The notes under the pieces are model-generated. The model saw only the letters and a list, made by a program, of their open reading frames with translations, was not told where the DNA came from and ran no database searches. The translations under genes and the position numbers were made by a program. 64,000 bases of DNA from Actinoplanes aureus. GTDB taxonomy: Bacteria; Actinomycetota; Actinomycetes; Mycobacteriales; Micromonosporaceae. Of this stretch, positions 43,194 to 52,682 are shown one piece after another. Position 1 is the stretch's first letter. Every line of letters starts with the position of its first letter. The stretch spans positions 43,407 through 107,406 of the forward strand of contig NZ_JADQTO010000032.1 in the NCBI RefSeq assembly GCF_015704865.1, in the 5' to 3' direction.

Positions 43194-44519
43194 ATGGTCG
43201 ATTCCCCGGTGCGAGTCTCCGACAACGCCTTCACCGTCGCCGGACTGACCGCGGTGTTCTCCGCGATCGCCGCGTTCTGCCTGCCGGGATGGCCAAGCGT
43301 CGCCCTCCTCGCGGTGGCCGTCGCGGCACTGTCCTATCTGGTCTACGGCGCGGTGCAGCGCGGTGACGTCGCGACCCGGGCGCTGGCGCTGCTGTGTGTC
43401 GTGGGCACCCTGCTGGCGACCGGAGTCGGGTTCGGTCTGGCGATGCGCCGGCTCGACCCGGACCTCTACCGCCGGGCCGCCGGGACGCAGGTGGTCGCGC
43501 AGGTGACACAGGAGTGCGAGTACGCCGACGGGCGCCGGCGCGGCGCGAAGACGAACAACGCCACCTGCAAGAACGCCACCTGGACGGCGAACGGCCGGCC
43601 GGTCGTGGGCAGCGTCGAGGTACGCGCACAGGACATACCCGGTTCCGGCGGGCCGTTCCAGGTGACCGCCTGGGCGCTGGGGGAGCACGCCAGCGCCGAG
43701 TCTCGGGCCGACCGCTACCCCGCCTGGCTGCCGCCGCTGATGACGGCGCCCTGGTGGCTGCTGGTCGTCGGCCTCGCGCTGGCGTTCGGCGCCCCGGCCG
43801 CCGCCCGCCGTCTGCCGGGACGCCCCGACCTGCGGGAGCGGTCCAAGGAATCGTCGCCGCTCCGCACGTATCGGCGGCCCCTGCTCGGAATCGCGGCCGG
43901 CGCCTTGGCTCTGACCGGTTCCGTCCAGCTGATCAGCGGCGGGCGTACGGTGCTGGGCGGCCTGCTCGCGGCGGTCTCCGCCCTGGTCCTGCTGACCTAC
44001 GCCGGCAAGCTCGTCTCGGTCCGGCGTACCCGGCTCGGGCGTGCCCGGCTGGCGTCCCGCCACGGCTGGGACTTTCGCGAGGTGGACCCGGGACTGCCGC
44101 AGGAGCTGGGGATCGCCGCGTTCGCCGACGCCCGGCCGGGCGCCACGTCGGTGGTGTCCGGTGTCCGCGAGGGCGTGGACTTTCTCGTTCTCGACTACCG
44201 GGACAAGGCGGGTCACCTGGAAACGGTCCTGCTGGTGCGGCTGGCCACGCCGGTACCCGGACCGGCCTTCATGGTCAACCGGGGCCGGCTGACCGGTGAG
44301 GGCGTTCCGCTCGAGGTGCAGGTGCGCTTCGACCCGGACGTGCTGCGCCGGATCAGCGAGGCGAACCAGACGGCGGTCTACGTGGACGGCGGATGGATCC
44401 GCGCGCTCAACCGGGACTTCCTCAGCCCGGGCCAGGCCCGGATCGTGCAGCGTCTCGACGCCCTGATCGCGGCCGGCGCGATCATCGACGCGACCGCCCC
44501 GGCCGAACGGAACATCTGA
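43194..44519 (+). CDS. Membrane protein of unknown function
   Basis: The 441-residue protein has two pairs of predicted helices near the N terminus, an extracytoplasmic segment with two cysteines (about 100-150), and one helix at about 185-205. Another pair follows near 240-285. A soluble C-terminal domain of about 150 residues has DFREVDPGLPQELG and FLVLDYRDKAG. I do not recognise the family. TATTGT (43182-43187) ends six bases before the ATG, so the message is probably leaderless. Confidence 0.7.
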   Translation: MVDSPVRVSDNAFTVAGLTAVFSAIAAFCLPGWPSVALLAVAVAALSYLVYGAVQRGDVATRALALLCVVGTLLATGVGFGLAMRRLDPDLYRRAAGTQVVAQVTQECEYADGRRRGAKTNNATCKNATWTANGRPVVGSVEVRAQDIPGSGGPFQVTAWALGEHASAESRADRYPAWLPPLMTAPWWLLVVGLALAFGAPAAARRLPGRPDLRERSKESSPLRTYRRPLLGIAAGALALTGSVQLISGGRTVLGGLLAAVSALVLLTYAGKLVSVRRTRLGRARLASRHGWDFREVDPGLPQELGIAAFADARPGATSVVSGVREGVDFLVLDYRDKAGHLETVLLVRLATPVPGPAFMVNRGRLTGEGVPLEVQVRFDPDVLRRISEANQTAVYVDGGWIRALNRDFLSPGQARIVQRLDALIAAGAIIDATAPAERNI

Positions 44520-44541
44520 GACGCCAGGTCAGAAAGGCAGG

Positions 44542-45267
44542 TCAGCGCGGCAGGCGCAGGCCGGACAGGCCGCCGTCCACGGCGAGGGACATGCCGGTGG
44601 TCGCGCCCGACGCCGGCCCGGCCAGGTACAACACCGCCGCGGCCACCTCGTCCGCGGTCACCAGCCGGCCGGTCGGCTGCCGCGCCGCCAGCTGAGCCTT
44701 CGCACCTTCAGGATCATCGGTACGCGCCAGCAGTCGCGCCACCCAAGGCGTATCCACGGTCCCCGGCGCCACGCAGCACACCCGGATCCCCTCGCTGACC
44801 AGGTCCGCCGCCATCGCCAGGGTGAGCGCGTGCACCGCGCCCTTGGACGCTGAGTAGAGCGCCCGCTGCACCAGCCCGGCCGTGGCGACGATCGACGACA
44901 GGTTGATGATCACCGCGTGGTCGCTGCGGCGCAGATAGGGCAGGGCCGCGCTGCTGGCCCGCGCCACACCCGTGACGTTCACGTCGAGGACCCGGGCCCA
45001 CTCCTCGTCGTCGTTGCCCTCGACCGGGCCGACCGAACCGATCCCGGCGCTGTTCACCAGGATGTCGATCCCGCCATGGGTGTTCGCCAGCTCCGCCATC
45101 GCGGCTTGCAGGGACGCGCGGTCGCGTACATCTGCTTTGAAATCGGCCTGTGGCGAGATGTCCAGGGTGCCCACCTTCGCGCCCGCCGCCGCGAAGCGTG
45201 CGGCGCAGGCGGCGCCGATGCCCGAAGCGCCGCCGGTGATCGCCACGACCCGCCCGTTCAGTTCCAT
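44542..45267 (-). CDS. SDR dehydrogenase, probable 2-keto-3-deoxy-L-fuconate dehydrogenase
   Basis: This 241-residue classical SDR has TGGASGIG at 11-18 for NAD(P), NSAG, a catalytic Ser in LSSI and YSASK. Last gene of the L-fucose operon; its start overlaps the end of the dehydratase gene by 10 bases. In the oxidative fucose route it should oxidise 2-keto-3-deoxy-L-fuconate to 2,4-diketo-3-deoxy-L-fuconate. The assignment rests on operon position, because SDR substrates cannot be read from sequence. Confidence 0.83.
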   Translation of the reverse strand: MELNGRVVAITGGASGIGAACAARFAAAGAKVGTLDISPQADFKADVRDRASLQAAMAELANTHGGIDILVNSAGIGSVGPVEGNDDEEWARVLDVNVTGVARASSAALPYLRRSDHAVIINLSSIVATAGLVQRALYSASKGAVHALTLAMAADLVSEGIRVCCVAPGTVDTPWVARLLARTDDPEGAKAQLAARQPTGRLVTADEVAAAVLYLAGPASGATTGMSLAVDGGLSGLRLPR

Positions 45268-46538
45268 GCCGCCCCCTCGGGGTAGGAGTACCGGACCAGC
45301 GACTCCGGCTTGATCCGGGTGGAGAAGCCGGGCGCCGACGGCAGCCGGTACGCACCGCGCTCCACGACGACCGGATCGGTGAAGTGCTCGTGCAGGTGGT
45401 CGACGTACTCGATGACCCGGTCGTCGAGCCGGCCGGAGACCGCGATGTAGTCGAAGTAGGAGAGATGCTGGACCGCCTCGCAGAGCCCGACCCCGCCGGC
45501 GTGCGGGCAGACCGGCTTGCCGAACTTCGCGGCCAGCAGCAGGATCGCGATGTTCTCGTTGACCCCGGCCACCCGGCACGCGTCCAGTTGCACGACGTCG
45601 ATCGCGTCGGCCTGGAGCAGCTGCTTGAAGACGACCCGGTTGGCGACGTGTTCGCCGGTGGCGACGCGGATGCCGGATCCCGCCAGCGCCCGGCGGATGG
45701 TGGCGTGCCCGAGGATGTCGTCGGGGCTGGTCGGCTCCTCGATCCACCACGGGTGGTAGGCGGCCAGTTCGCCCATCCATGCGATCGCCTCGGGCACGTC
45801 CCAGCGCTGGTTCGCGTCGACCGCGATCCGGACGTCCGGACCGACCGCGGCTCGGGCGAGCGCGAGCCGGCGTACGTCATCGGCTCGGTCCGCGCCCACC
45901 TTGAGCTTTATCAAGCGGAAGCCGTCGGCGACCGCCTGGCGTGCCAGGCGGTCGATCTTCTCGTCGGAGTAGCCCAGCCAGCCGGCCGAGGTGGTGTATG
46001 CCGGATAACCGTGCTCTTCCAGGGTCTTCGCCCGTTGGGTGCGGCCGGCCTGCGCGGAGGCGAGGATGTCGACGGCCTCAGCGGGCGTGAGGGCATCACT
46101 GAGGTAGCGCCAATCGACGAGCTCAACGAGGCTTTCGGGCGACATTTCGGATAAGAGTTGCCAGAGTGGCTTGCCGGCCCGCCGGGCATGCAGGTCCCAA
46201 GCGGCGTTGATCATGGCGCCGGCGGCCAGGTGCATGACGCCCTTCTCCGGCCCCAGCCAGCGGATCTGCGAATCATGGGTGAGCCGTCGCGCGAATTCGC
46301 CGAGATCATCGACGGTGTGACCGGTGACGAACGGCGCGAGCGCGTCCAGCGCCGCCCGGACCACCTCGTTGCCCCGGCCGATGGTGAAGGTGAAGCCGTG
46401 CCCCTCGGCGCCGTCCTCGGTCCGCAGCACCACATATGCCGCCGAATAGTCCGGATCCGGATTCATCGCGTCCGAGCCGTCCAGCTCCCGTGACGTCGGA
46501 AAGCGGATGTCGTAGGTGCCGACCTCCGCGATCTTCAC
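45258..46538 (-). CDS. L-fuconate dehydratase (enolase superfamily)
   Basis: The 426-residue protein belongs to the mandelate-racemase group of the enolase superfamily. It shows the KLK motif (LIKLKVG), metal-ligand DANQRW, EEPTSPDD and GEHVANR, and a C-terminal CPHAGGVGLCE with the catalytic His. WLGPEKG and DYSAAYVVLRT are typical of L-fuconate dehydratases. It removes water from L-fuconate to give 2-keto-3-deoxy-L-fuconate. GTG 46538 overlaps the stop of the hydrolase gene (GTGA). It is one of five coupled genes for L-fucose breakdown, and the most diagnostic of them. Confidence 0.92.
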   Translation of the reverse strand: MKIAEVGTYDIRFPTSRELDGSDAMNPDPDYSAAYVVLRTEDGAEGHGFTFTIGRGNEVVRAALDALAPFVTGHTVDDLGEFARRLTHDSQIRWLGPEKGVMHLAAGAMINAAWDLHARRAGKPLWQLLSEMSPESLVELVDWRYLSDALTPAEAVDILASAQAGRTQRAKTLEEHGYPAYTTSAGWLGYSDEKIDRLARQAVADGFRLIKLKVGADRADDVRRLALARAAVGPDVRIAVDANQRWDVPEAIAWMGELAAYHPWWIEEPTSPDDILGHATIRRALAGSGIRVATGEHVANRVVFKQLLQADAIDVVQLDACRVAGVNENIAILLLAAKFGKPVCPHAGGVGLCEAVQHLSYFDYIAVSGRLDDRVIEYVDHLHEHFTDPVVVERGAYRLPSAPGFSTRIKPESLVRYSYPEGAAWN

Positions 46539-47359
46539 CCCTTCACCACGCAACGCTGGCGGCCCAGCCCGTCGATCTCCATCTCCACCACGTCGCCGGC
46601 CCGCAGGTACGGGTACCGGCCGGACAACGCCACCCCCTCCGGAGTCCCGGTGTTGATCAGATCGCCCGGCTCCAGAACCGTGAACTGGGACAGGTGCCAG
46701 ATCAGGAACCCGACGTCGAAGATCATGTCGGCCGTGGTGGAGTCCTGCCGCGGCGATCCGTCCACCCAGGACCGCAACCGCAGCGGGAACTCCACCTCGT
46801 CCGGGGTGACCAGCCACGGCCCGAGCGGGTTGAACGTCTCGCACGACTTGCCCTTCGACCACTGCCCGCCGGACCGATCCAGCTGGTAGTCCCGCTCCGA
46901 GACGTCGTTGGAGATCACGAACCCGGCGACGTGCTCCAGCGCCTCATCGGGGGAGGAGAGGTACCGGGCGGTACGGCCGATCACCACGCCCAGCTCCACC
47001 TCCCAGTCGGTGCGGACCGAGTCGGGCGGGAGCAGGATGTCGTCCTCCGGGCCGATCACCGTGTTCGGCGCCTTGTAGAAGACGATCGGCTCCTTCGGCG
47101 GTGCCGAGCCCGACTCGGCGGCGTGCGCGGCGTAGTTCTGCCCGATGCAGAGCACCACGCCCGGCCGGGCGATCGGGGGACCGATCCGGCTGCCGTCCAC
47201 CCCGGCGGGTGGCAGGTCCGCCGGGTCACCGCGGAACCCGCCCGCGGCCAGGAAGGCACCGTCGATGTCGCGGGTTACCCCGGACAGATCGAGCAGGGCC
47301 CCGTCGGCGTACAGCACCGGCCGCTCGGCGCCGGGCGGGCCGACTCGCAGGTACCTCAT
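46535..47359 (-). CDS. Fumarylacetoacetate hydrolase family protein, probable 2,4-diketo-3-deoxy-L-fuconate hydrolase
   Basis: The 274-residue product has the FAH fold. CIGQNYAAHA and PIVFYKAPNTVIGP precede the metal-ligand set DWEVELGVVIG (Glu-x-Glu), followed by VSERDYQ. The last domain ends GDVVEMEIDGLG. In the L-fucose route it splits the diketo acid into pyruvate and L-lactate. Start and stop are coupled to both neighbours by 4-base overlaps. Confidence 0.88.
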   Translation of the reverse strand: MRYLRVGPPGAERPVLYADGALLDLSGVTRDIDGAFLAAGGFRGDPADLPPAGVDGSRIGPPIARPGVVLCIGQNYAAHAAESGSAPPKEPIVFYKAPNTVIGPEDDILLPPDSVRTDWEVELGVVIGRTARYLSSPDEALEHVAGFVISNDVSERDYQLDRSGGQWSKGKSCETFNPLGPWLVTPDEVEFPLRLRSWVDGSPRQDSTTADMIFDVGFLIWHLSQFTVLEPGDLINTGTPEGVALSGRYPYLRAGDVVEMEIDGLGRQRCVVKG

Positions 47360-48180
47360 GGCAGCTCCAATCCGTAGACACGGGCGGCGGTGCCGCCGAA
47401 GACGTTGCCGGGCCGGCCGCCGAGGATCACGGTCAGGGCGTCGACGACCTGCTCGTAGGTGGCGACCAGCTCGCACACCGGCCAGTCGGAGCCGAACATC
47501 AGCCGGTCCGGGCCGAAGAGGTCGAGCGCGGTCTCCACGTACGGCCGCAGTGCCGCCACGGTCCAACTCGGACCGGCCTCGGTGACCAGACCGGACAGCT
47601 TGGCGACCACGTTCTCCCGGGCGGCGAGCGGCGTGATCAGCCGGCGCCAGCGGTCCAGCTCGTCGGCCGCGATCGGCGGCTTGCCGAGATGGTCGAGAAC
47701 GAACCGGGCCTCCGGCAGGGCGGCCACCACCCGCTCGGTGGCGGGCAGCTGCTCGGCCCGGATCACCAGCTCGTTGACCAGGCCGGCGGCGGCGACCCGG
47801 GTGACCCCGGCGCGAACCTCCGGCCGGTCGAGCACGTCGTCCGGACCGGCCTGGATCTGATCGCGGATGCCGACGAGCAGGTGGCCGCCCTTCCCCGCCC
47901 GGTGACCGGCGATGACGTTGGCCAGATCGGGTCCGGCCAGCGAGGCGTAGCCGACCACACCGGCGATCTCCGGGGTGGCGTCGGCGAGGGCCAGGAACTC
48001 GGTCGTCTCCGCGTCGGTGCAGCGGGCCGCCTCGACCAGCACGGTGCGGTGCACCCCGGTGGCGGCCAGGTGCGGGCGCAGGTCCTCGATGGTGTAGTCG
48101 CGCCGGAGCCGTTCCAGGGCCGGGTCGGCCAGCCAGAAGTAGTCCGACGTCCAGAAGTGCTGATGCGCGTCGATGATCAC
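47356..48180 (-). CDS. Amidohydrolase-2 family lactonase, probable L-fuconolactonase
   Basis: The 274-residue TIM-barrel amidohydrolase starts with IIDAHQHFW, the metal-binding HxH of the amidohydrolase-2 family. DHLGKP lies in the middle and FGSDWPV supplies the catalytic Asp. In this operon it should hydrolyse L-fuconolactone to L-fuconate. GTG 48180 overlaps the stop of the reductase gene. Confidence 0.88.
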   Translation of the reverse strand: MIIDAHQHFWTSDYFWLADPALERLRRDYTIEDLRPHLAATGVHRTVLVEAARCTDAETTEFLALADATPEIAGVVGYASLAGPDLANVIAGHRAGKGGHLLVGIRDQIQAGPDDVLDRPEVRAGVTRVAAAGLVNELVIRAEQLPATERVVAALPEARFVLDHLGKPPIAADELDRWRRLITPLAARENVVAKLSGLVTEAGPSWTVAALRPYVETALDLFGPDRLMFGSDWPVCELVATYEQVVDALTVILGGRPGNVFGGTAARVYGLELP

Positions 48181-49151
48181 GGCAGCGGCACCTCCGGGTC
48201 GAGCAGCCAGGCGGCGGCCAGGTCCCGCCAGAGCCCGCCGGGGATCTTCACGGCCGCCATCGCTGCGGCGTCGGCGACCTCGTCCGGCGAGCGCATGCCG
48301 ACCAGCACGGCCGCTACCGCGGGATGCCCGAAGGGGAACTGCAGCGCGGCTGCCCGCAGCGGTACGCCGTACCGCTCGCACACCCGGGCCATCGCCTGCG
48401 CCCTGGCGATCACCTCCGGTGGCGCCGCGCGGTAGTCGAACGTCGCGCCCGGCCGGGGATCGGCGAGCACCCCGGAGTTGTAGACCCCGCCGACGATCAC
48501 CGAGATCCCCCGGCGCTCACACTCCGGCAGCAGGTCGGCGAGACCGGACTGATCCAGCAGCGAATACCGCCCGGCGAGCAGAAAACAGTCGAACTGCCCG
48601 GTACGCGCGAACTCGGTGAGCATCGCCGACTGGTTCATCCCGGCCGACACCGCGCCGATCGCACCCTCCCGCCGCAACTCCACGAGCGCGGGCAGCGCTT
48701 CCGCCACCGCCTCGGCGTAATGCTCGTCCGGGTCGTGCAGGTGCAGCAGATCCACCCGGTCCAGGCCGAGCCGGTCGAGGCTCTCCCGGTGCGAGGCGCG
48801 TACGCCGTCGGCGGAGAAGTCCCACAGCGGGCCCGCGTCGCCGGACTCGGACCAGACTCCCGGCTGCTCGGCGCCGGCGACGAGGCGCCGTCCGACCTTC
48901 GTGGACATCGTGAACTGGTCGCGGTCGCACTCGCGCAGCGCCTGCCCGGCCCGCCGCTCGGAGAGGCCCGACCCGTAGAACGGCGCGGTGTCGAAGAACC
49001 GCACCCCGTGCTCCCAGGCCGTGTCGACCGCCTTGATCGCGGTCCCGTCACCGACCGGGGAGTAGAGCCCACCGATCGGAGCCAGGCCCATGCCGAGCCG
49101 GGTGACCGTGACGCCGGACTGACCGAGGGGCACTCTTGCGAACGGGTCCAC
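48177..49151 (-). CDS. Aldo/keto reductase, probable L-fucose dehydrogenase
   Basis: The 324-residue protein has the aldo/keto reductase tetrad Asp54, Tyr59, Lys85 and a His near 136 (LLHLHDPD). It resembles the D-threo-aldose 1-dehydrogenase (L-fucose dehydrogenase) group. It is the first gene of the fucose operon and should oxidise L-fucose to its lactone. GTG is the start, with AAAGGA seven bases upstream. The divergent GntR gene and a perfect palindrome stand before it. Confidence 0.9.
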   Translation of the reverse strand: MDPFARVPLGQSGVTVTRLGMGLAPIGGLYSPVGDGTAIKAVDTAWEHGVRFFDTAPFYGSGLSERRAGQALRECDRDQFTMSTKVGRRLVAGAEQPGVWSESGDAGPLWDFSADGVRASHRESLDRLGLDRVDLLHLHDPDEHYAEAVAEALPALVELRREGAIGAVSAGMNQSAMLTEFARTGQFDCFLLAGRYSLLDQSGLADLLPECERRGISVIVGGVYNSGVLADPRPGATFDYRAAPPEVIARAQAMARVCERYGVPLRAAALQFPFGHPAVAAVLVGMRSPDEVADAAAMAAVKIPGGLWRDLAAAWLLDPEVPLP

Positions 49152-49168
49152 GCGGGATTCCTTTCGTA

Positions 49169-49182
49169 GATCCTATAGGATC
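49169..49182. promoter_or_regulatory. GntR operator candidate between fucose operon and its regulator
   Basis: GATCCTATAGGATC is a perfect 14-base palindrome 18 bases before the reductase start and 52 before the GntR start. Such TATA-centred sites are typical for FCD-type GntR proteins. Confidence 0.75.
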
Positions 49183-49233
49183 CACGACACTGTTTAACGC
49201 CTGTCGATGTCTGCGTCAACCCGGAGGGTAACG

Positions 49234-49899
49234 ATGTCGACACCTATCCGCCGCTCCGTGCTGAGTGACGACGTACACGAGTCGCTCAAGTCGCTCATCC
49301 TCGAGCACCGGCTCGCGCCGGAGGCCCGGCTCAACATCGACGCCCTCGCCCGGGAACTGCGGGTCTCACCCACCCCCGTCCGGGAGGCGCTGGCCCGCCT
49401 GGAATCCGAAGGCCTGGTACGCAAGCGGCCGCTCGCCGGCTACACGGTGAGCCCGCTGCTCACTCGCGACGAGTTCAACGACATGTTCGACATGCGGATG
49501 GTCCTGGAAGGCGCGTCCGCCCGCTGGGCGGCCCGGCGCGCGGACCCCGCCGCACGGAAGCGGCTCCTCGGCGAGGCGGCGATGACGTACGAGCTCGACG
49601 AACCCGACGCCACCGGACACCGCTCACACGCGTCGTTCACCGCGCTGGACGCCCGCTTCCACGACTGCGTGGCGGCCGCTGCCGCGAATCCGCTGCTCCG
49701 TGACGCGATCACCCGGCTCCACGCGCATCTGCACATCCACCGGCTGTACTTCCCGTATGCCGAGACCGCGTCGACCGGCCAGGAGCACCGGCGCGTGGCG
49801 GTGGCGGTGCAGGCCGCCGACCCGGACGCCGCCGAGGCCGCCATGCACGAACACCTCGCCGCGGCGCGGCTGCGCCACCTACGCGTCTTCGACACCTGA
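49234..49899 (+). CDS. GntR family (FCD) regulator of the L-fucose operon
   Basis: The 221-residue product has a GntR winged HTH (residues about 8-75: LNIDALARELRVSPTPVREALARLESEGLV) and an FCD effector domain with the Asp/His metal-site pattern (LDARFHDCV, LHAHLHIH). Divergent from the five-gene L-fucose operon, it probably represses it until a pathway intermediate binds. ATG 49234 follows GGAGG by seven or eight bases. Its end overlaps the convergent coiled-coil gene by 21 bases. Confidence 0.9.
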   Translation: MSTPIRRSVLSDDVHESLKSLILEHRLAPEARLNIDALARELRVSPTPVREALARLESEGLVRKRPLAGYTVSPLLTRDEFNDMFDMRMVLEGASARWAARRADPAARKRLLGEAAMTYELDEPDATGHRSHASFTALDARFHDCVAAAAANPLLRDAITRLHAHLHIHRLYFPYAETASTGQEHRRVAVAVQAADPDAAEAAMHEHLAAARLRHLRVFDT

Positions 49900-50841
49900 G
49901 CCGAGCAGCTTCGCGCGCTCGGCTTCGATCGTCCGGAGCTCGGCGCGGCGCTCCGAGAGCTGGGCGGCGAGCGAGGTACGGAGATCGCGTACCCGTACGG
50001 CCGCCCGGCCCACCTGCGCCAGCCCTTCGTCGATCCGGGAACGTACGTCCAGGTCGGTGAAGATGTTGTCGAAGAACACGTCGACGAGTCGCGTCGTGTC
50101 GCCGACTTCCGGACCGGCCGGCGTGCCGAGGTCGCCGGCGCCCAGCTCGTCACGCAGCGCCCTCAGCAGGCGTTCCGCGCCGGCCAGGTGTCCTGCCGCC
50201 TCGTCCATCCGCTCGTGCTTGACGTGGCTGCTCACCGCACCGCCGCCGAGGAACGTGTCCACGCTGGACCAGCCGTCCGCCGACTCCAGCAGCTCGTTCG
50301 CCTCGCGCAGTGCCTCCGCGGCCCGGCCCGCGATCGATGCCAGCCACTGGAGCCGGTGCAGGTCCGCCCGTACCTCCTCGCGTTCCGCGGCCAGCCCGGC
50401 CAGCCGGCGCCCCGGGCCGTCACCGGCCTCGCGCAGCCGGCGCTCCCGCTCGGCCAGCGCCGCTGCGTAAGTGGCCGGCGCGGTCGACGTGGCCTCGAGC
50501 CGGGCGGTCACCTGCGCGAGCTGCGAATGCAGGACGTCCAGCCGATTGTGTGCCTCGGCCACCCGCTCGCGGGCCTGCTCTGCCTCGCCGAGCTCCTTCT
50601 CCAGGCTGCGACCGTGTACGCCGCGCAGAGTGGCCAGGACGCGACCCACCGAGAACCCCTCGAGGCGGCCGACGTCCTGCTCCTCGGCGGCCAGCCGGCT
50701 GCGCAGCTCGTTCAGCTCACCGGTGACCTGGGTGATCGCCGCGGTGATGCCGGCCCGGCGCGGGCCGAGCTGCTCGCGTTCCCGCAGCGCCGCCGCCAGG
50801 CGGGCGATCTTCGCATCGAGATCCTCTTCCGGTGCGTCCAT
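49879..50841 (-). CDS. Coiled-coil protein of unknown function
   Basis: The 320-residue product is nearly all helical. It has heptad-rich regions at about 5-60 and 80-165 (ELGEAEQARERVAEAHNRLDVLHSQ as part) and another at the C terminus (QLSERRAELRTIEAERAKL). No signal peptide or membrane helix is seen. A central segment VDVFFDNIFTDLDVRSRI is the most family-like part. I do not recognise the family. It is divergent from the TPR-like gene. ATG 50841 is preferred because it opens into the coiled coil. Confidence 0.72.
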   Translation of the reverse strand: MDAPEEDLDAKIARLAAALREREQLGPRRAGITAAITQVTGELNELRSRLAAEEQDVGRLEGFSVGRVLATLRGVHGRSLEKELGEAEQARERVAEAHNRLDVLHSQLAQVTARLEATSTAPATYAAALAERERRLREAGDGPGRRLAGLAAEREEVRADLHRLQWLASIAGRAAEALREANELLESADGWSSVDTFLGGGAVSSHVKHERMDEAAGHLAGAERLLRALRDELGAGDLGTPAGPEVGDTTRLVDVFFDNIFTDLDVRSRIDEGLAQVGRAAVRVRDLRTSLAAQLSERRAELRTIEAERAKLLGSGVEDA

Positions 50842-50971
50842 AGCTTGAGGAAAGCTCAGTCGCGCAAGAACCGGCGCGCACCTGGACCGGACGCTGGCGC
50901 CGTAAAAGGTTCGACGCTCGCCGATGTGGTCGCGGTAGGCTCGCCGCACCCGCAGGCCCTGGAAAGGTGAC

Positions 50972-51940
50972 ATGTCCGCAAGCCCTTACTGGCCGCACGA
51001 TCCGTACCGTCAGGCCCGCATCGCACTTCAGCACGGCGACGCCGCGCCCGCACTCGCCCTGCTCGCCGCCTCGCGAGGCGACGCCACGGCTCGCATCCAC
51101 GCGATCTGCTGGCTGGTCGACGGCGTGGTGCCGCGGCTGCCGCTGCTGGAGAGCCTGCTCGGCCGGGACCCGTGGAACCCCGACCTCTGGCTGCTCGTCG
51201 GCGCGGTCCAGCAGGAGGCCGCCTGGGATGCCCGCGGTGCCGCCCGCATCTCGGACACCAGCGCCGACCAGATCCGCGGCCTGCGGCACCATATGACCCG
51301 GGCCCGCGAGTCGCTGCGCCGGGCAGCCGAGTTGCTGCCGGACGACCCGGCGCCCTGGTTCGAGCTGATGTCCTGCGCCATGGCCGCCCAGACCTATCCG
51401 GGCGAGCCGCACGACATGTGGAAGGAACTCGTGCAGCGCGGCGGCGACGTCTCCTATCAGGCGAACCGGCTGCGCCTGGTCTCCATCACCGCGAAGTGGC
51501 ACGGCAGCGAGGCCGAATGCTTCGCCTTCGCCCGGGAACGCACCCAGGGCCTGCCGCTCGGCCATCCGCTGTACGCGCTGATCCCGCTCGCGTACGTGGA
51601 GGCGTACGTGGAGTTGTGCAGCGCGGACCGGGTGCTGACCCGGGTCTGGGCCGTGCTGCGCTACCTCAGCAAGCGCACGGTGCGCGCGGAGATCGACGAG
51701 GCCTCGGACCGGCTGCTCTCCGGCGCCGCCGCGTTCGCCGCCCACCCCGCCTCGCCGGAGGCGCACCAGGCGTTCGCCTGCGTCTACGCCGACAACGGCG
51801 ATCTCGAACGGGCCCGCTGGCATCTGGAACGCAGCGGCGACGAGGCGACCTGGCCGTGGACCTACTTCGGCGACAAGGACGAACGCTTCGACCGTGCCCG
51901 CGAGCGTGCCGGCCTGCCACCCCGCCACCGCCCAGCCTGA
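50972..51940 (+). CDS. TPR-like helical repeat protein
   Basis: The 322-residue cytosolic protein consists of helical repeats resembling TPRs. RQARIALQHGDAAPALALLAA lies at the N terminus, RARESLRRAAELLPDDPAPW in the centre, and CVYADNGDLERARWHLERSGD at the C terminus. Such proteins are scaffolds. No catalytic motif is seen. GGAAAGG precedes the ATG. Its divergent neighbour is a coiled-coil protein, so both might act together. Confidence 0.72.
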   Translation: MSASPYWPHDPYRQARIALQHGDAAPALALLAASRGDATARIHAICWLVDGVVPRLPLLESLLGRDPWNPDLWLLVGAVQQEAAWDARGAARISDTSADQIRGLRHHMTRARESLRRAAELLPDDPAPWFELMSCAMAAQTYPGEPHDMWKELVQRGGDVSYQANRLRLVSITAKWHGSEAECFAFARERTQGLPLGHPLYALIPLAYVEAYVELCSADRVLTRVWAVLRYLSKRTVRAEIDEASDRLLSGAAAFAAHPASPEAHQAFACVYADNGDLERARWHLERSGDEATWPWTYFGDKDERFDRARERAGLPPRHRPA

Positions 51941-52061
51941 CCCGGCCCGCACCGCGAGTCCAGCCGGCCGGCTCCGGCGCTGGCCGCCGCGTACCGGCTC
52001 GCCGCGCGACGGGCACTCCTGGAGCGGTCAGGCCGGACCTTGACCGCGGAAGATGTCCCGA

Positions 52062-52652
52062 CTAGTCGCGGATCTGCAGGCCCAGCGCCATCGCCACGCT
52101 GACCGCCTGGTCGACCGTGATGATGGCGTTGCGCAGCTCGGCCGTGGCCGGGTCCAGTGCGGACAGGTCGGTGCCGCGCAGGTCGCAACCGGTGAAGTCG
52201 ACCGCGGTCAGGGTGGCGCCGGACAGGTCCAGGTCGCGCATGGTGCCGCCGTGACAGCGGGCGCCGGTCAGGTCGGCCTCGCGCATGCGGACGCCGGTCA
52301 GGGTGGCGCTGCTCAGGTCGGCGCGGGGCAGGGACGTGAACGACCAGTCGCCGCCCTCGACGGTCATGATGTCGAAGGTGCAGCGCTCGAAACCGCTGCC
52401 GACCATCTTGCAGTTGGTGAAGGTGGCGTCGAAGAAAGTGCAGTTCACGAACGTGCAGTTCAGGAACGCCACGTCGATCTGACGGGAGCAGTTGAGCCGG
52501 GCGTCGCGGAAGGTGCACCCGGAGAACTCGACGCCCTCCAGATCGGTCTCGCAGAGGTCCAGGTCGAGGAACGTCACCCCCTCGTGGCTGCGCCGCTCGG
52601 AAGCGCCCGCGTCCCAGTCCCGGGTGGTCACGTAGCTCGTCGTCTCCGCCAT
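52062..52652 (-). CDS. Pentapeptide repeat protein
   Basis: The 196-residue product contains about twenty A(D/N)LxG-type pentapeptides, for example FLNCTFVNCTFFDATF and ADLTGARCHGG, which form a quadrilateral beta-helix. Some family members mimic DNA and protect gyrase, but nothing here shows that. ATG 52652 precedes MAETTSYVTTRDW; no clear ribosome site is visible. It is followed 30 bases upstream by the SDR gene on the same strand. Confidence 0.85.
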   Translation of the reverse strand: MAETTSYVTTRDWDAGASERRSHEGVTFLDLDLCETDLEGVEFSGCTFRDARLNCSRQIDVAFLNCTFVNCTFFDATFTNCKMVGSGFERCTFDIMTVEGGDWSFTSLPRADLSSATLTGVRMREADLTGARCHGGTMRDLDLSGATLTAVDFTGCDLRGTDLSALDPATAELRNAIITVDQAVSVAMALGLQIRD

Positions 52653-52682
52653 GCCGGTCAGCCTAGGCGTCACCACCGACAT

